From Clostridia bacterium (GTDB lineage Bacteria > Bacillota > Clostridia > Lachnospirales > Bianqueaceae): a DNA stretch of 64,000 bases. The notes under the pieces were generated by a model. That model saw only the letters and a list, made by a program, of their open reading frames with translations. It was not told where the DNA came from and ran no database searches. Positions 17,297 through 25,514 of the stretch are shown here, one piece after another (the stretch's first letter is position 1; each line of letters starts with the position of its first letter). Location of the stretch: the NCBI GenBank assembly GCA_900764045.1, contig CAAFMN010000026.1:6680-70679 (forward strand), given 5' to 3'. The translations under genes were made by a program, and so were the position numbers.

Positions 17297-19297
17297 ATGG
17301 CAGACAAAAGACAGTACAAGATCATGGAAAGAGATCCATACCTGGCCAACTATGCGGGGGATATAGAGCTGCGGATGAATCTGTATAAAGATACCAAGAA
17401 GAAGCTTGTCGGGAAGAACGGGAAACTGACCGATTTTGCCAATGGACATAAATACTATGGATTCCATCCGTCACAGCAGGGCTGGGTCTATCGGGAATGG
17501 GCGCCGGGCGCGGACGCGATGGCGCTGATTGGCGACTTCAACCATTGGGATCCGGAGGCTTCGCCAATGAAGCGGATCAATGAGAACGGGGATTGGGAGG
17601 TTGAGGTCAAGGAGCTTCCCCATCAGTCCCGCGTCAAAGTACGGGTAACACGGAATGGGGACAGTTTTGACCGGATTCCGTTGTATATTCACCGTGTGGT
17701 TCAGGATCCGGAGACATTTGGATTCTACGGACAGATCTGGCATCCGGACGAGCCCTTTGTATGGACGGACGAAGAGTATAAAGTCTCTGGTAAACCGCTG
17801 CTGATCTATGAGGCGCATATAGGAATGGCGGATGAAAAGGGGCATATCGCGTCCTATGATCATTTCACGGAGGAGGTTCTGCCAAGAATCAAGGCGGACG
17901 GATACAACACCATTCAGCTGATGGCGGTGATGCAGCATCCGTATTACAGCTCGTTTGGATATCAGGTCAGTAATTTCTTCGCGGCATCTTCCTGGTACGG
18001 AGAACCGGAAGGATTGAAGCGCCTGATCAATACAGCGCATGAGATGGGGATTACGGTTTTGCTGGACTTGGTACATTCGCACGCGGTACGGAATACCAGC
18101 GAGGGAATCAACGAATTTGACGGGACGGACTATCAGTTCTTCCATGCAGGCCCGGAAGGCGATCATCCAGCCTGGGGCACCAAGCTGTTTGATTATGGAA
18201 AGCCGGCCGTGCTGCATTTCCTGTTGTCGAATCTGAAATACTGGATGGAAGAGTACCATTTTGACGGGTTCCGTTTTGATGGGGTGACATCGATGCTGTA
18301 CCGGGACCATGGATTGGGGACTGTGTTTGACAGCTACAAAAAGTATTTCAGCATGAATACGGATACGCAGGCGATCACCTATCTGCAGCTGGCCAATGAT
18401 CTGGTGCATGGTCTCCGGAAGGACGCGGTGACAGTCGCGGAGGATATGAGCGGCATGCCGGGAATGTGTCTGCCGATTCGGGAAGGCGGCGTGGGCTTTG
18501 ATTACCGGCTCAGCATGGGACTGCCGGATTATTGGATCCGGACAGTTTCCAAGGTGCAGGACGAATACTGGGATGTCGGAAAGATGTGGTATGAATTGAC
18601 AACCCGGCGCCCCGGCGAAAAAACTATCGGCTACTGTGAGTCGCATGATCAGGCGCTGGTAGGGGATAAAACGATCATGTTCTGGCTGGCGGATCAGGAG
18701 ATGTACTGGCACATGAGTGTAGGGGATCCGAGCCTGACGATCGAGCGGGCCATGGAACTGCACAAAATGATCCGTCTGGTGACAATGGCGGCGGGCGGCG
18801 ACGGATATCTGAACTTTATGGGCAATGAATTCGGGCATCCGGAGTGGATTGACTTCCCCAGGGAAGGCAACGGCAACAGCTTCCAATATTGCCGCAGACA
18901 GTGGAGCCTGGCGGACAATCCGCAGCTGAAGTATCATCAGCTGCAGGAGTTTGATAACGCGATGATCGCTCTGAACCAGAAGGGCCGAGTGATGGACAAA
19001 GCGGGTGCCAAGCTGATTTATCTGCATAATGAGAACAAGACGCTGGCCTTCACCAGAGGCGATTATCTGTTTGTTTTCAATTTCCATCCGACCGCGGACG
19101 CGTGGGTGGATCTCCACAGCCTGCGCGGCAGCAGGTATAAGCTTGTACTGAGCAGCGCCGAGCAGCGCTTTGGAGGCTGGATTGGCAAAGAGAACTGGCC
19201 GGTTCCGGAGAACTTCCCGGAGGCGCAGTTAACCAAGGAAGGACTGTATTTGCCGCGCCGCAGCGCGTATGTATATAAGAAAAGACGGGGGAAATAA
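17297..19297 (+). CDS. glgB: 1,4-alpha-glucan branching enzyme, eukaryotic-type (GH13_8)
   Basis: 666 aa. It moves alpha-1,4 glucan segments to make alpha-1,6 branches in glycogen. An N-terminal CBM48 domain (about residues 60-150) precedes the GH13 barrel. Visible blocks are DLVHSH, GFRFDGVTSM with the nucleophile Asp, VAEDMSGMP with the acid Glu, and ESHDQA. Segments such as SFGYQVSNFFAASS and MGNEFGHPEWIDFPR match the animal, plant and fungal enzymes better than the common bacterial GlgB, placing it in GH13_8. The start at 17297 has GGGGGG upstream. It stands alone, with no other glycogen gene nearby. Confidence 0.93.
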   Translation: MADKRQYKIMERDPYLANYAGDIELRMNLYKDTKKKLVGKNGKLTDFANGHKYYGFHPSQQGWVYREWAPGADAMALIGDFNHWDPEASPMKRINENGDWEVEVKELPHQSRVKVRVTRNGDSFDRIPLYIHRVVQDPETFGFYGQIWHPDEPFVWTDEEYKVSGKPLLIYEAHIGMADEKGHIASYDHFTEEVLPRIKADGYNTIQLMAVMQHPYYSSFGYQVSNFFAASSWYGEPEGLKRLINTAHEMGITVLLDLVHSHAVRNTSEGINEFDGTDYQFFHAGPEGDHPAWGTKLFDYGKPAVLHFLLSNLKYWMEEYHFDGFRFDGVTSMLYRDHGLGTVFDSYKKYFSMNTDTQAITYLQLANDLVHGLRKDAVTVAEDMSGMPGMCLPIREGGVGFDYRLSMGLPDYWIRTVSKVQDEYWDVGKMWYELTTRRPGEKTIGYCESHDQALVGDKTIMFWLADQEMYWHMSVGDPSLTIERAMELHKMIRLVTMAAGGDGYLNFMGNEFGHPEWIDFPREGNGNSFQYCRRQWSLADNPQLKYHQLQEFDNAMIALNQKGRVMDKAGAKLIYLHNENKTLAFTRGDYLFVFNFHPTADAWVDLHSLRGSRYKLVLSSAEQRFGGWIGKENWPVPENFPEAQLTKEGLYLPRRSAYVYKKRRGK

Positions 19298-19315
19298 TCG
19301 GAAAAGCAAAGAGGA

Positions 19316-19358
19316 CAGCCGTACCGGCATGTAATACGCTGGTACGGCTGCCTTTTTT
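19316..19358 (+). terminator. glgB terminator
   Basis: CAGCCGTACC (19316-19325) pairs with GGTACGGCTG (19341-19350), followed by CCTTTTTT. Confidence 0.9.
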
Positions 19359-19418
19359 AAATATAGAAGATAAACGGAACGTTTGTTCTTGAATCCTGGA
19401 TTATTTTGACGAAAAGAC

Positions 19419-19447
19419 TTGAAAAATGAGAACGAATGTTCTATAAT
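19419..19447 (+). promoter_or_regulatory. LexA-box (SOS) promoter without an intact downstream gene
   Basis: TTGAAA (19419-19424), 17-bp spacer, TATAAT (19442-19447). The spacer contains GAACGAATGTTC (19430-19441), an exact match to the Gram-positive LexA core GAAC-N4-GTTC. Confidence 0.75.
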
Positions 19448-19494
19448 GCTCTTATAGATAAAGGATATATTTGGATTGATGGGAAGTCTTCTGT

Positions 19495-19608
19495 ATGAAA
19501 GATTATAAAAAGTTGCTCTTGGAGCTAGGGGACTATATTAAGGACCAAGAAATATTTGAAATGTTGTATAGTTTAGCGGTATACCTTATGAAGGGAAAAA
19601 AGTATTAA
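19495..19608 (+). CDS. Short ORF behind the LexA-box promoter, possible gene remnant
   Basis: 37 codons starting MKDYKKLLLELGDY and ending at a TAA. It is the first frame after the SOS-type promoter, about 35 bp past the expected transcription start. The ribosome site is poor (GGGAAG about 11 bases upstream). No family recognised. It may be the leftover 5' end of a deleted gene. Confidence 0.3.
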   Translation: MKDYKKLLLELGDYIKDQEIFEMLYSLAVYLMKGKKY

Positions 19609-19643
19609 AAATTAGGTAGATAGAGCGGCATAGTAAAATTTGA

Positions 19644-20015
19644 TATGTTCCTAATAATACAAAAAGCTTTGAGGAAATAGCACGATATCTTTCTGAAAAT
19701 AAAGTTCCTCCAGAGCATTTGAAAGCGCTGAGAGAGTTTATGGTTTATCTCAGACAGAATCAACGCGATAAGGCAATCAGTGCACTGTTACAGCACAGCC
19801 GTATTCCGCAGAAAGAGCCAAGTACCTTTGACAACTTTGATTTTTGCAGAGTGACCGGCGAGCATGCTGCTCAGATAAAATCGCTTCCAAATTTGACGGC
19901 ACTTTATTCAAGGCAGAATATTGCCTTTATAGGTCCACCAGTAGTTGGAAAAACGCACTTATCAATGGCTTATGGGAATTCCTGTTGTCATAAAGGTCTA
20001 AAAGCTTATAGTTAA
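19644..20015 (+). pseudogene. IstB-like ATPase fragment of an IS21-family element
   Basis: The open frame encodes an N-terminal helical region, then the IstB-like block TFDNFDF and a Walker A motif GPPVVGKTH (about residues 95-103 of the fragment). It stops after GLKAYS, where full IstB proteins continue for over 100 residues. IstB is the helper ATPase of IS21 transposition. No IstA transposase or terminal repeats are seen, so this is a decayed fragment in an AT-rich island. Confidence 0.7.
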
Positions 20016-20020
20016 AATAC

Positions 20021-20049
20021 TTGTCAAATTTTTCGGGAGGGGGTATACT
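20021..20049 (+). promoter_or_regulatory. Promoter upstream of the small zinc-knuckle ORF
   Basis: TTGTCA (20021-20026), 17-bp spacer, TATACT (20044-20049). Confidence 0.65.
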
Positions 20050-20078
20050 AAATAAAAAATTGATGAAGGAGAATCACT

Positions 20079-20210
20079 ATGGAAAAACAATGTCCGAATT
20101 GTGGAAGCATGTTAGATGACAAGATGAGTTTTTATATTTCACAGCTTACAAGTGGACATTTTCTCTTTTTCTTTGCTATTACTGTGATCTTGCATGGAAT
20201 TTGGAATTGA
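20079..20210 (+). CDS. Small protein with CPNC zinc knuckle and membrane segment
   Basis: 43 aa. GAAGGAG lies upstream of the ATG and a good promoter is at 20021-20049. The N-terminus holds CPNC, half of a zinc ribbon; the C-terminal half is a hydrophobic stretch (FLFFFAITVIL) likely to span the membrane. It may be a truncated zinc-ribbon membrane protein, since coding-like sequence continues in another frame after the stop. From 20211 to 20430 no gene is seen. Confidence 0.45.
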   Translation: MEKQCPNCGSMLDDKMSFYISQLTSGHFLFFFAITVILHGIWN

Positions 20211-20430
20211 CCGCTGAGTTTGTTGAGGGCTTGTGGAAAGTGCATTCTTCTAATTTTGATTGTGTGGATAATAGTTCTTACTTTGATTAGTTCTGGATTA
20301 AAACAGATTACAAGGATTACCAAGCATATGCAATAAATAGAAATCTCGTAAAATAGTCTTTTCTAAATAATTTTTTTTAAAACTTTTTGCACACATGCCT
20401 TGTCTAAGTATTGAAAGGTGGTGATATATA

Positions 20431-20502
20431 GTGTACAAAAATTTTATAGAATGGTTTATTGCACTGATTCGAAAGGACATGGAAGAATATCAGCAGGATT
20501 AG
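20431..20502 (+). CDS. Possible 23-aa peptide upstream of the sigma factor gene
   Basis: GTG start with GAAAGGTGGTG upstream; 23 codons with an amphipathic sequence (FIEWFIALIRKDMEE). It ends 51 bp before the sigma factor start. It could be a leader or toxin-like peptide, or chance. Confidence 0.25.
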   Translation: MYKNFIEWFIALIRKDMEEYQQD

Positions 20503-20553
20503 GAGAATCGGAAGAAAAAGGAACTATTATATGGGAAAATTAAAGGAAGAAAG

Positions 20554-22650
20554 ATGAGGGGAAAAGTAAAAATGAATATTGGTTATACAGAGGCTGTTCA
20601 ACTTGCACTGGCAGGAGAAGAACAGGGATTTGGCTATTTATATGAAAATACTTATAAAACAAAATATTATCTAGCTCTTCAATACATGAAAAATCAGGAA
20701 GCTGCAGAGGATGTGTTGCAGGATGCTTATATAAGAGCATTTTCCAAGCTCGATACATTACAGGATCCGGAAAACTTTTCTGCATGGCTGGGACAGATAG
20801 TAGCAAATACAGCAAAAAATGCTTTGGTAAAGAAAAATCCAATATTGTTTACGGATGTTGAGGAACAGACGGACATGGAGGATTATACAGAAAAAATCGA
20901 AGATGATGATATTGATGGACAGCCTGAGCTTTCCTATACAAGAGAAGAAACAAGAACTCTTGTGCATGAGCTGATTGATTCATTATCAGAAGAACAACGC
21001 ATGTGCATACTTATGTTCCACATAGAAGATATATCAATTAAGGATATCGCGCAGACATTGGGATGTTCAGAGAATACAGTTAAGTCGCGTTTGAACTATG
21101 GACGAAAAAATTTGAAGACAAAGGCAGAAGAACTTCAAAAGAAAGGATACAAGCTTTACAGTCTTGCACCACTTCCACTGCTTCTATTACTGCTTCGTAC
21201 AGAAGAGAACAATATGCTTGCAGAAGGAAGCATACAGAAGTGTGGACAGGAGATTGCAAAATCTGTATTTTCACAGATGGAGCAGTCTGGACAAGTGACA
21301 GATGGCACCAAAGGAGCATCTGAAAGTACAGAAAATGGGCAGAGTCAGCCAAATGCCGGAGCGAAAGAAGCAGCAGGCACAGCTGCCAAAACAGGATTTT
21401 TGGCTACAACAGTAGGAAAAATAACCATAGCTGTCATAAGTGTTTGTGTTGCAGGTGGAGCGATTTTTGGAGTTTCACAGCTTGTAGGGGAAAATAATTC
21501 ACAGGATAAAAAGCCTGCTGTAGAAAAAGAAGACAAGAAAACTGATGAGAACAAATCCAAGGACACAGAGAATGAGCCTGTTACAGTAAATGATAGTGAT
21601 TATCCTGAGCTGATTGAGGGTTCACTCACAAAGGATGAACTGGAATATGTACTGGCCAATGGACCGGAGCAGTTGACAGCTGATGGACTTTCAGATTCAG
21701 AATATCAGTTTATCTTAAATGATTTATGTGCATCTGACCAAGACGGAAAGTACATTACATATTTAGGAACAGATGCAAATTATCGTTACGGATATGATGT
21801 CAAAGCTATAAATAGATTTTTCTGGGTATTTACTGATTATCAGTTTACAGAGGATAATGACAGCGATTCAGACTACGGCATTGATGTAAAGGATGATACT
21901 ATCTGGTTTGCACCGGCAACTCCGGGTTATGAATTATCAGCTTCTATCACGGATGCAAGTTACCTTGATGACCAAATGCAGATTCATTACGTATATGTAA
22001 AAGACTCATATGAAGAGGGCAAGACTACAACTAATAAACTTGCAACTTTGGAGCGCAGTGAGAATGGAAAATTCAGAATTGTTACGATTGAAGATGATAC
22101 TTCTGCTGCTGATACGGATACAGATAACACTGACACATCAGACAATACTGGCGATACAAATAGCATAGGTACAGTATACGAAGGTGTTTTGAGGTCTATA
22201 CAAAATAATGATCCGGGATATGAGTTTACAATAGCCGGTGGAAGCAATGATTACGAGTACTTCCTGTGTGATATGAATGGTGATGGTATAAAAGAGCTGA
22301 TTGTTGCAGCTGTTTTCACAGAGGATGTATTTGATGCCTATGATGTGAGAGTATTTACTATAAATCAAGGAGCATCCGGTGCAGAGGCAAAGGCTTTGAG
22401 TGGTGAGTTTGCCACAGTTATGTTGTATATTCCGTCAGATGGAAATGGTTTGTATGCTTCGGACGGCATGAGCCGTGGAACCGGAGAGACGGACATCTGC
22501 CGCGTGACGATGGACGGTGATACAGTTACAAAGGGATATACACCGGAGATTTCATTTACTATGGGTGATGGCACAGATGACGAGTTTTATGCATCTAACC
22601 CAGCTGTTCAGTGGAAGAACATATCAGATCTGGCTGGATTAGATGAGTAA
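20554..22650 (+). CDS. ECF sigma factor fused to a membrane helix and extracellular domain
   Basis: 698 aa. Region 2 lies at about residues 18-90 (AAEDVLQDAYIRAFSKL) and region 4 at about 135-190 (LSEEQRMCILMFHIEDISIK, then CSENTVKSRL). A linker with a short Leu-rich run is followed by one membrane helix (about 285-308), a charged spacer, and an extracellular part of about 380 residues ending in a DMNGDGIKEL calcium-loop-like motif. Joining sigma, membrane helix and outside domain in one chain suggests signalling without a separate anti-sigma factor. A second start at 20572 is possible. The lipoprotein gene 30 bp downstream is probably co-transcribed. Confidence 0.82.
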   Translation: MRGKVKMNIGYTEAVQLALAGEEQGFGYLYENTYKTKYYLALQYMKNQEAAEDVLQDAYIRAFSKLDTLQDPENFSAWLGQIVANTAKNALVKKNPILFTDVEEQTDMEDYTEKIEDDDIDGQPELSYTREETRTLVHELIDSLSEEQRMCILMFHIEDISIKDIAQTLGCSENTVKSRLNYGRKNLKTKAEELQKKGYKLYSLAPLPLLLLLLRTEENNMLAEGSIQKCGQEIAKSVFSQMEQSGQVTDGTKGASESTENGQSQPNAGAKEAAGTAAKTGFLATTVGKITIAVISVCVAGGAIFGVSQLVGENNSQDKKPAVEKEDKKTDENKSKDTENEPVTVNDSDYPELIEGSLTKDELEYVLANGPEQLTADGLSDSEYQFILNDLCASDQDGKYITYLGTDANYRYGYDVKAINRFFWVFTDYQFTEDNDSDSDYGIDVKDDTIWFAPATPGYELSASITDASYLDDQMQIHYVYVKDSYEEGKTTTNKLATLERSENGKFRIVTIEDDTSAADTDTDNTDTSDNTGDTNSIGTVYEGVLRSIQNNDPGYEFTIAGGSNDYEYFLCDMNGDGIKELIVAAVFTEDVFDAYDVRVFTINQGASGAEAKALSGEFATVMLYIPSDGNGLYASDGMSRGTGETDICRVTMDGDTVTKGYTPEISFTMGDGTDDEFYASNPAVQWKNISDLAGLDE

Positions 22651-22679
22651 ACATAAATTATGACAAAGGAGAGAAAACG

Positions 22680-23684
22680 ATGAAAAAGAGATTATTGGCA
22701 GCAGTACTGTGTGTAGTCATGGTTGCAACTATGACTTCATGTGGTAAAAAAGAGGAAACAAAAAAGGAAAGCGTAAAGAAGGAAACATCGGCTACAGAAG
22801 TAGTAAAAGAGGACACAGAGAGTGTATACAAGGTAGAGCATACCTCAGCAACAGAAGTTGCTGAGGTGGATACAGAGGAGGATGAGGTAGTTCCGGGAAA
22901 CAGTAAATCGAATGCATATCTATTACCGTTAAATACAAAAGTGTTTGGAACGGTAAAGGCTGATGAGTATGCATGGTTTTCATTTAAGACGGGAGATGAC
23001 ACAAATGCAATATATAATGCAACATTTGTAGATATGACTGTAAAATCGGATCGTTTAGAAGTAAACTTGATGGATGAATATGGAACAAAAATAAATACTA
23101 GTGATGTATATGCATATAATGACGGAGCACCAGAGACTATAGTAGGCGAAAGATTAGAACCAAATACTACTTATTATGCGCAGATAAGACCCGTAAATGG
23201 ATATGATTGCGATTATTCTTTGATTATTAAAAATATATCCGATACAAGTAGTGCATACAAGACAATTGGAACTGTATCCGATGCAATCAGAGCTACGGCA
23301 CAGGATGGAGAGACAGTGAAAGCTGGAACCAATATGAATTATGCGGTAGAAGTGCCACTTGGTTTTGGAGTTCATGGAACTGTGAATAAGGATGAATCAG
23401 TATGGCTTTCGTTTACCACAGGAGACCAAACAGGCGTTACATACAATGTAACATTTGTTGATGATAGTCCTAAGTCTGATCGTATAGAAGGAAATTTAAT
23501 GGATGAATATGGAACGAAAATAAATACTAGTGATGTATATGCATATAATGACGGAGCACCAGAGACGATAACAAGTGATCAATTACAGCCTAATACCACC
23601 TACTATTTACAGATAAGACCAGTAAATGGATATGACTGCGACTACTCTGTTACTTTCAAATCATCTGATGCTGTAGCCAAGTAG
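22680..23684 (+). CDS. Lipoprotein with two near-identical PPC-like repeats
   Basis: 334 aa. A signal peptide ends at a lipobox cysteine (MTSC, about residue 21), then a Lys/Glu/Thr-rich spacer. Two domains of about 100 residues (about 75-185 and 220-330) each carry a GTVxxDExxWxSF start and a VNGYDCDYS end, like bacterial pre-peptidase C-terminal beta-sandwiches. About 70 bp of DNA is almost identical between repeats (23067-23136 and 23497-23566), showing recent duplication or conversion. It follows the ECF gene and may be its target or sensor partner. The frame stays open after the TAG stop (see next entry). Confidence 0.75.
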   Translation: MKKRLLAAVLCVVMVATMTSCGKKEETKKESVKKETSATEVVKEDTESVYKVEHTSATEVAEVDTEEDEVVPGNSKSNAYLLPLNTKVFGTVKADEYAWFSFKTGDDTNAIYNATFVDMTVKSDRLEVNLMDEYGTKINTSDVYAYNDGAPETIVGERLEPNTTYYAQIRPVNGYDCDYSLIIKNISDTSSAYKTIGTVSDAIRATAQDGETVKAGTNMNYAVEVPLGFGVHGTVNKDESVWLSFTTGDQTGVTYNVTFVDDSPKSDRIEGNLMDEYGTKINTSDVYAYNDGAPETITSDQLQPNTTYYLQIRPVNGYDCDYSVTFKSSDAVAK

Positions 23685-23951
23685 TCAAATCTCATTTTCG
23701 AAACACCATTCGAGATTAACGATACTCAGATACAGTTCGTAGCAGAGAGTGATAAATTCATCGACGAAGCACAGGCAAAGGAGGTTTTAAAGCCAGTAAC
23801 AGAGGCTATTTTAAAGCATCCTGAGTCATCTGTACTTCTTGCCGGAACAACAGCCACAGATGGAGATCAGGCAGACAGGGTTAAGCTTTCAAACCGTCGT
23901 GTAGTTGTAATGGATGCAAAAGACCCGATAGCACAACAGATTTTAGGATAA
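23685..23951 (+). pseudogene. In-frame OmpA-like tail after an amber stop, internally deleted
   Basis: Directly after the lipoprotein TAG, the same frame stays open for 88 codons. It encodes an OmpA/MotB-like segment: INDTQIQFVAESDKFID at the start and LSNRRVVVMD at the end. About 30-40 residues usual between these blocks are missing. There is no start codon or ribosome site, so either the lipoprotein once ended in this domain or a deletion fused two genes. Confidence 0.6.
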
Positions 23952-23974
23952 TAAAATAGAAATAATAAATCAAT

Positions 23975-24006
23975 GAGACTGACTGAAAAGTTGGTCTCTT
24001 TTTTTA
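23975..24006 (+). terminator. Terminator after the lipoprotein/OmpA remnant
   Basis: GAGAC (23975-23979) pairs with GTCTC before a run of seven T. Confidence 0.55.
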
Positions 24007-24162
24007 TGCCCAAAAATATTTTATTAAACGGAAGAATTTCGTGGAGACAACCAGAAGCTCTCAAAATCGGATGCCAAGAAGAGAGCTTAGAAATTGGAAA
24101 GAATTCGGAGGAATCCTGGGTTATTGAAGGATGGGGCGTTACTATTGAAAGGAGGTGGAAGA

Positions 24163-24372
24163 GTGACTATAAAAAAAGAAAACTGGAAAGAATGGCTAAA
24201 AGCAACTGGAATTCGGACAGTTAAGATAATAGCCCAGACTGGTATAGCGACGATTGGAACAGCGGTGGCCATGGGACAAGTAGATTGGCTGATGGTCTGT
24301 TCAGCGTCCACATTGGCAGGCATATTAAGTTTACTTACAAGTGTGGCAGAATTGCCGAAAAAATTAGAGTAA
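24163..24372 (+). CDS. Phage holin (r1t-like family)
   Basis: 69 aa from the GTG at 24163, which has AAAGGAGGTGG directly upstream. A short charged N-terminus (ENWKEWLKATGIR) is followed by two hydrophobic segments separated by a tight turn. The IGTAVAMGQVDWLMV-type block and a Leu/Ser-rich second helix are typical of r1t-like holins. It lies 21 bp before an endolysin gene, so the pair is a lysis cassette left from a prophage. Confidence 0.75.
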   Translation: MTIKKENWKEWLKATGIRTVKIIAQTGIATIGTAVAMGQVDWLMVCSASTLAGILSLLTSVAELPKKLE

Positions 24373-24393
24373 AAAACAAGGAGGATAAGTATT

Positions 24394-25392
24394 ATGACAG
24401 AGACAGAATTGAGAAATAGGGTAGTGGCTCGAATCTTATATTATAAGAATATGGGGAATGATGAGGCACACCGGATTATTGTAAATAATTATAACAGCTA
24501 TACCGGCGAGACACAGCCTATGAGTGCTTCCTGGTGTCATATTGCGGCATATGTTGTGGGATACGAAGCCGGGATTGGAGAGCTGATTCCTAATATTCCC
24601 GGATGTTCCTCAGCGGTACGAATGTGGAAAGAAAAAGGAAGATTTAAGGACTTCCACCGATCCAATCCAGGGTATATTCCGAAAGTGGGCGATTATGTGT
24701 ATTATTGGAATATTGATAATGAATATGGGGATGAGGATGTTGATCATGTCGGTATTGTTACAAAAGTCACAGGAACTACTTTTGAAAGTGTGGACGGTAA
24801 TTATAGCGGCGGTGTAAATACGGATACTTCATATGCGGGAAGTTATATTTCTAATTATTACTTATACGGATTCGGAGTACCAGACTATGCATCGATTGCG
24901 TCGGGAGATACGGATCCGGAAGATGAGTATGATATTTATGTTGTGCAAAGCGGAGATACTCTTGGCAGGATTGCGGTATCTTATGGTCTGATGGTTGCAG
25001 AACTGGCGGATTACAATAATATTAAGGATGTAAACGTAATCTACGTAGGACAGCAGTTGAAAATCCCTGTACTTGGAAGAAGAGATTATATTAAGCTTTT
25101 TCAGCAGGCGATCAATCTTGCGAAAATCGCTTCACTGGATGAAGATGGGATTTGGGGACCGTTGACAGAGGCAGCGGCTGCGAATGCGCTTGTACGTAGT
25201 GGAACAACCGGTACAATGGCATATATGGCGCAAGTCATGTTGAAAGCATATGGATATATCAGCTTTGAACCGAGCGCAGAATTTACTTCACATAGTACCG
25301 CTGCAACAATTTTGTATCAGAGAGATCACGATCTGGAGGCAGATGGTATTATCGGAGTGAATACTTGGAAAAGTATGCTGTCGGTAAGTTAA
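24394..25392 (+). CDS. Phage endolysin: CHAP-like peptidase, LysM and peptidoglycan-binding domain
   Basis: 332 aa. The N-terminal domain has a catalytic-type Cys in SASWCHIAAYVV (about residue 48) and His in VDHVGIV (about 120), as in CHAP/NlpC-like amidases. A LysM domain follows (VQSGDTLGRIAVSYG, about 188-230) and then a C-terminal helical peptidoglycan-binding-like region (about 235-330). It cuts peptidoglycan during phage release. GGAGG upstream supports the start. With the holin it is all that remains of the prophage here. Confidence 0.85.
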   Translation: MTETELRNRVVARILYYKNMGNDEAHRIIVNNYNSYTGETQPMSASWCHIAAYVVGYEAGIGELIPNIPGCSSAVRMWKEKGRFKDFHRSNPGYIPKVGDYVYYWNIDNEYGDEDVDHVGIVTKVTGTTFESVDGNYSGGVNTDTSYAGSYISNYYLYGFGVPDYASIASGDTDPEDEYDIYVVQSGDTLGRIAVSYGLMVAELADYNNIKDVNVIYVGQQLKIPVLGRRDYIKLFQQAINLAKIASLDEDGIWGPLTEAAAANALVRSGTTGTMAYMAQVMLKAYGYISFEPSAEFTSHSTAATILYQRDHDLEADGIIGVNTWKSMLSVS

Positions 25393-25440
25393 AGAAATAA
25401 AAGGCTATCCCCTCTTGAAAATGAACTTATATTATTATAT

Positions 25441-25482
25441 AAGGGCAGGCACTCATAGAAACTATGGGTACCTGCCCTTTTT
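25441..25482 (+). terminator. Endolysin-side terminator
   Basis: AAGGGCAGG (25441-25449) pairs with CCTGCCCTT (25471-25479), with an inner CATAG/CTATG stem and a T run. Confidence 0.8.
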
Positions 25483-25514
25483 GTATTGGATCAATAAGGC
25501 GTATGATAAGAAAA

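Noticed and set aside
17471..19117. 548-codon minus-strand frame across glgB
   Set aside because: No plausible start signal and no recognisable domain; glgB accounts for the constraint on the other strand.
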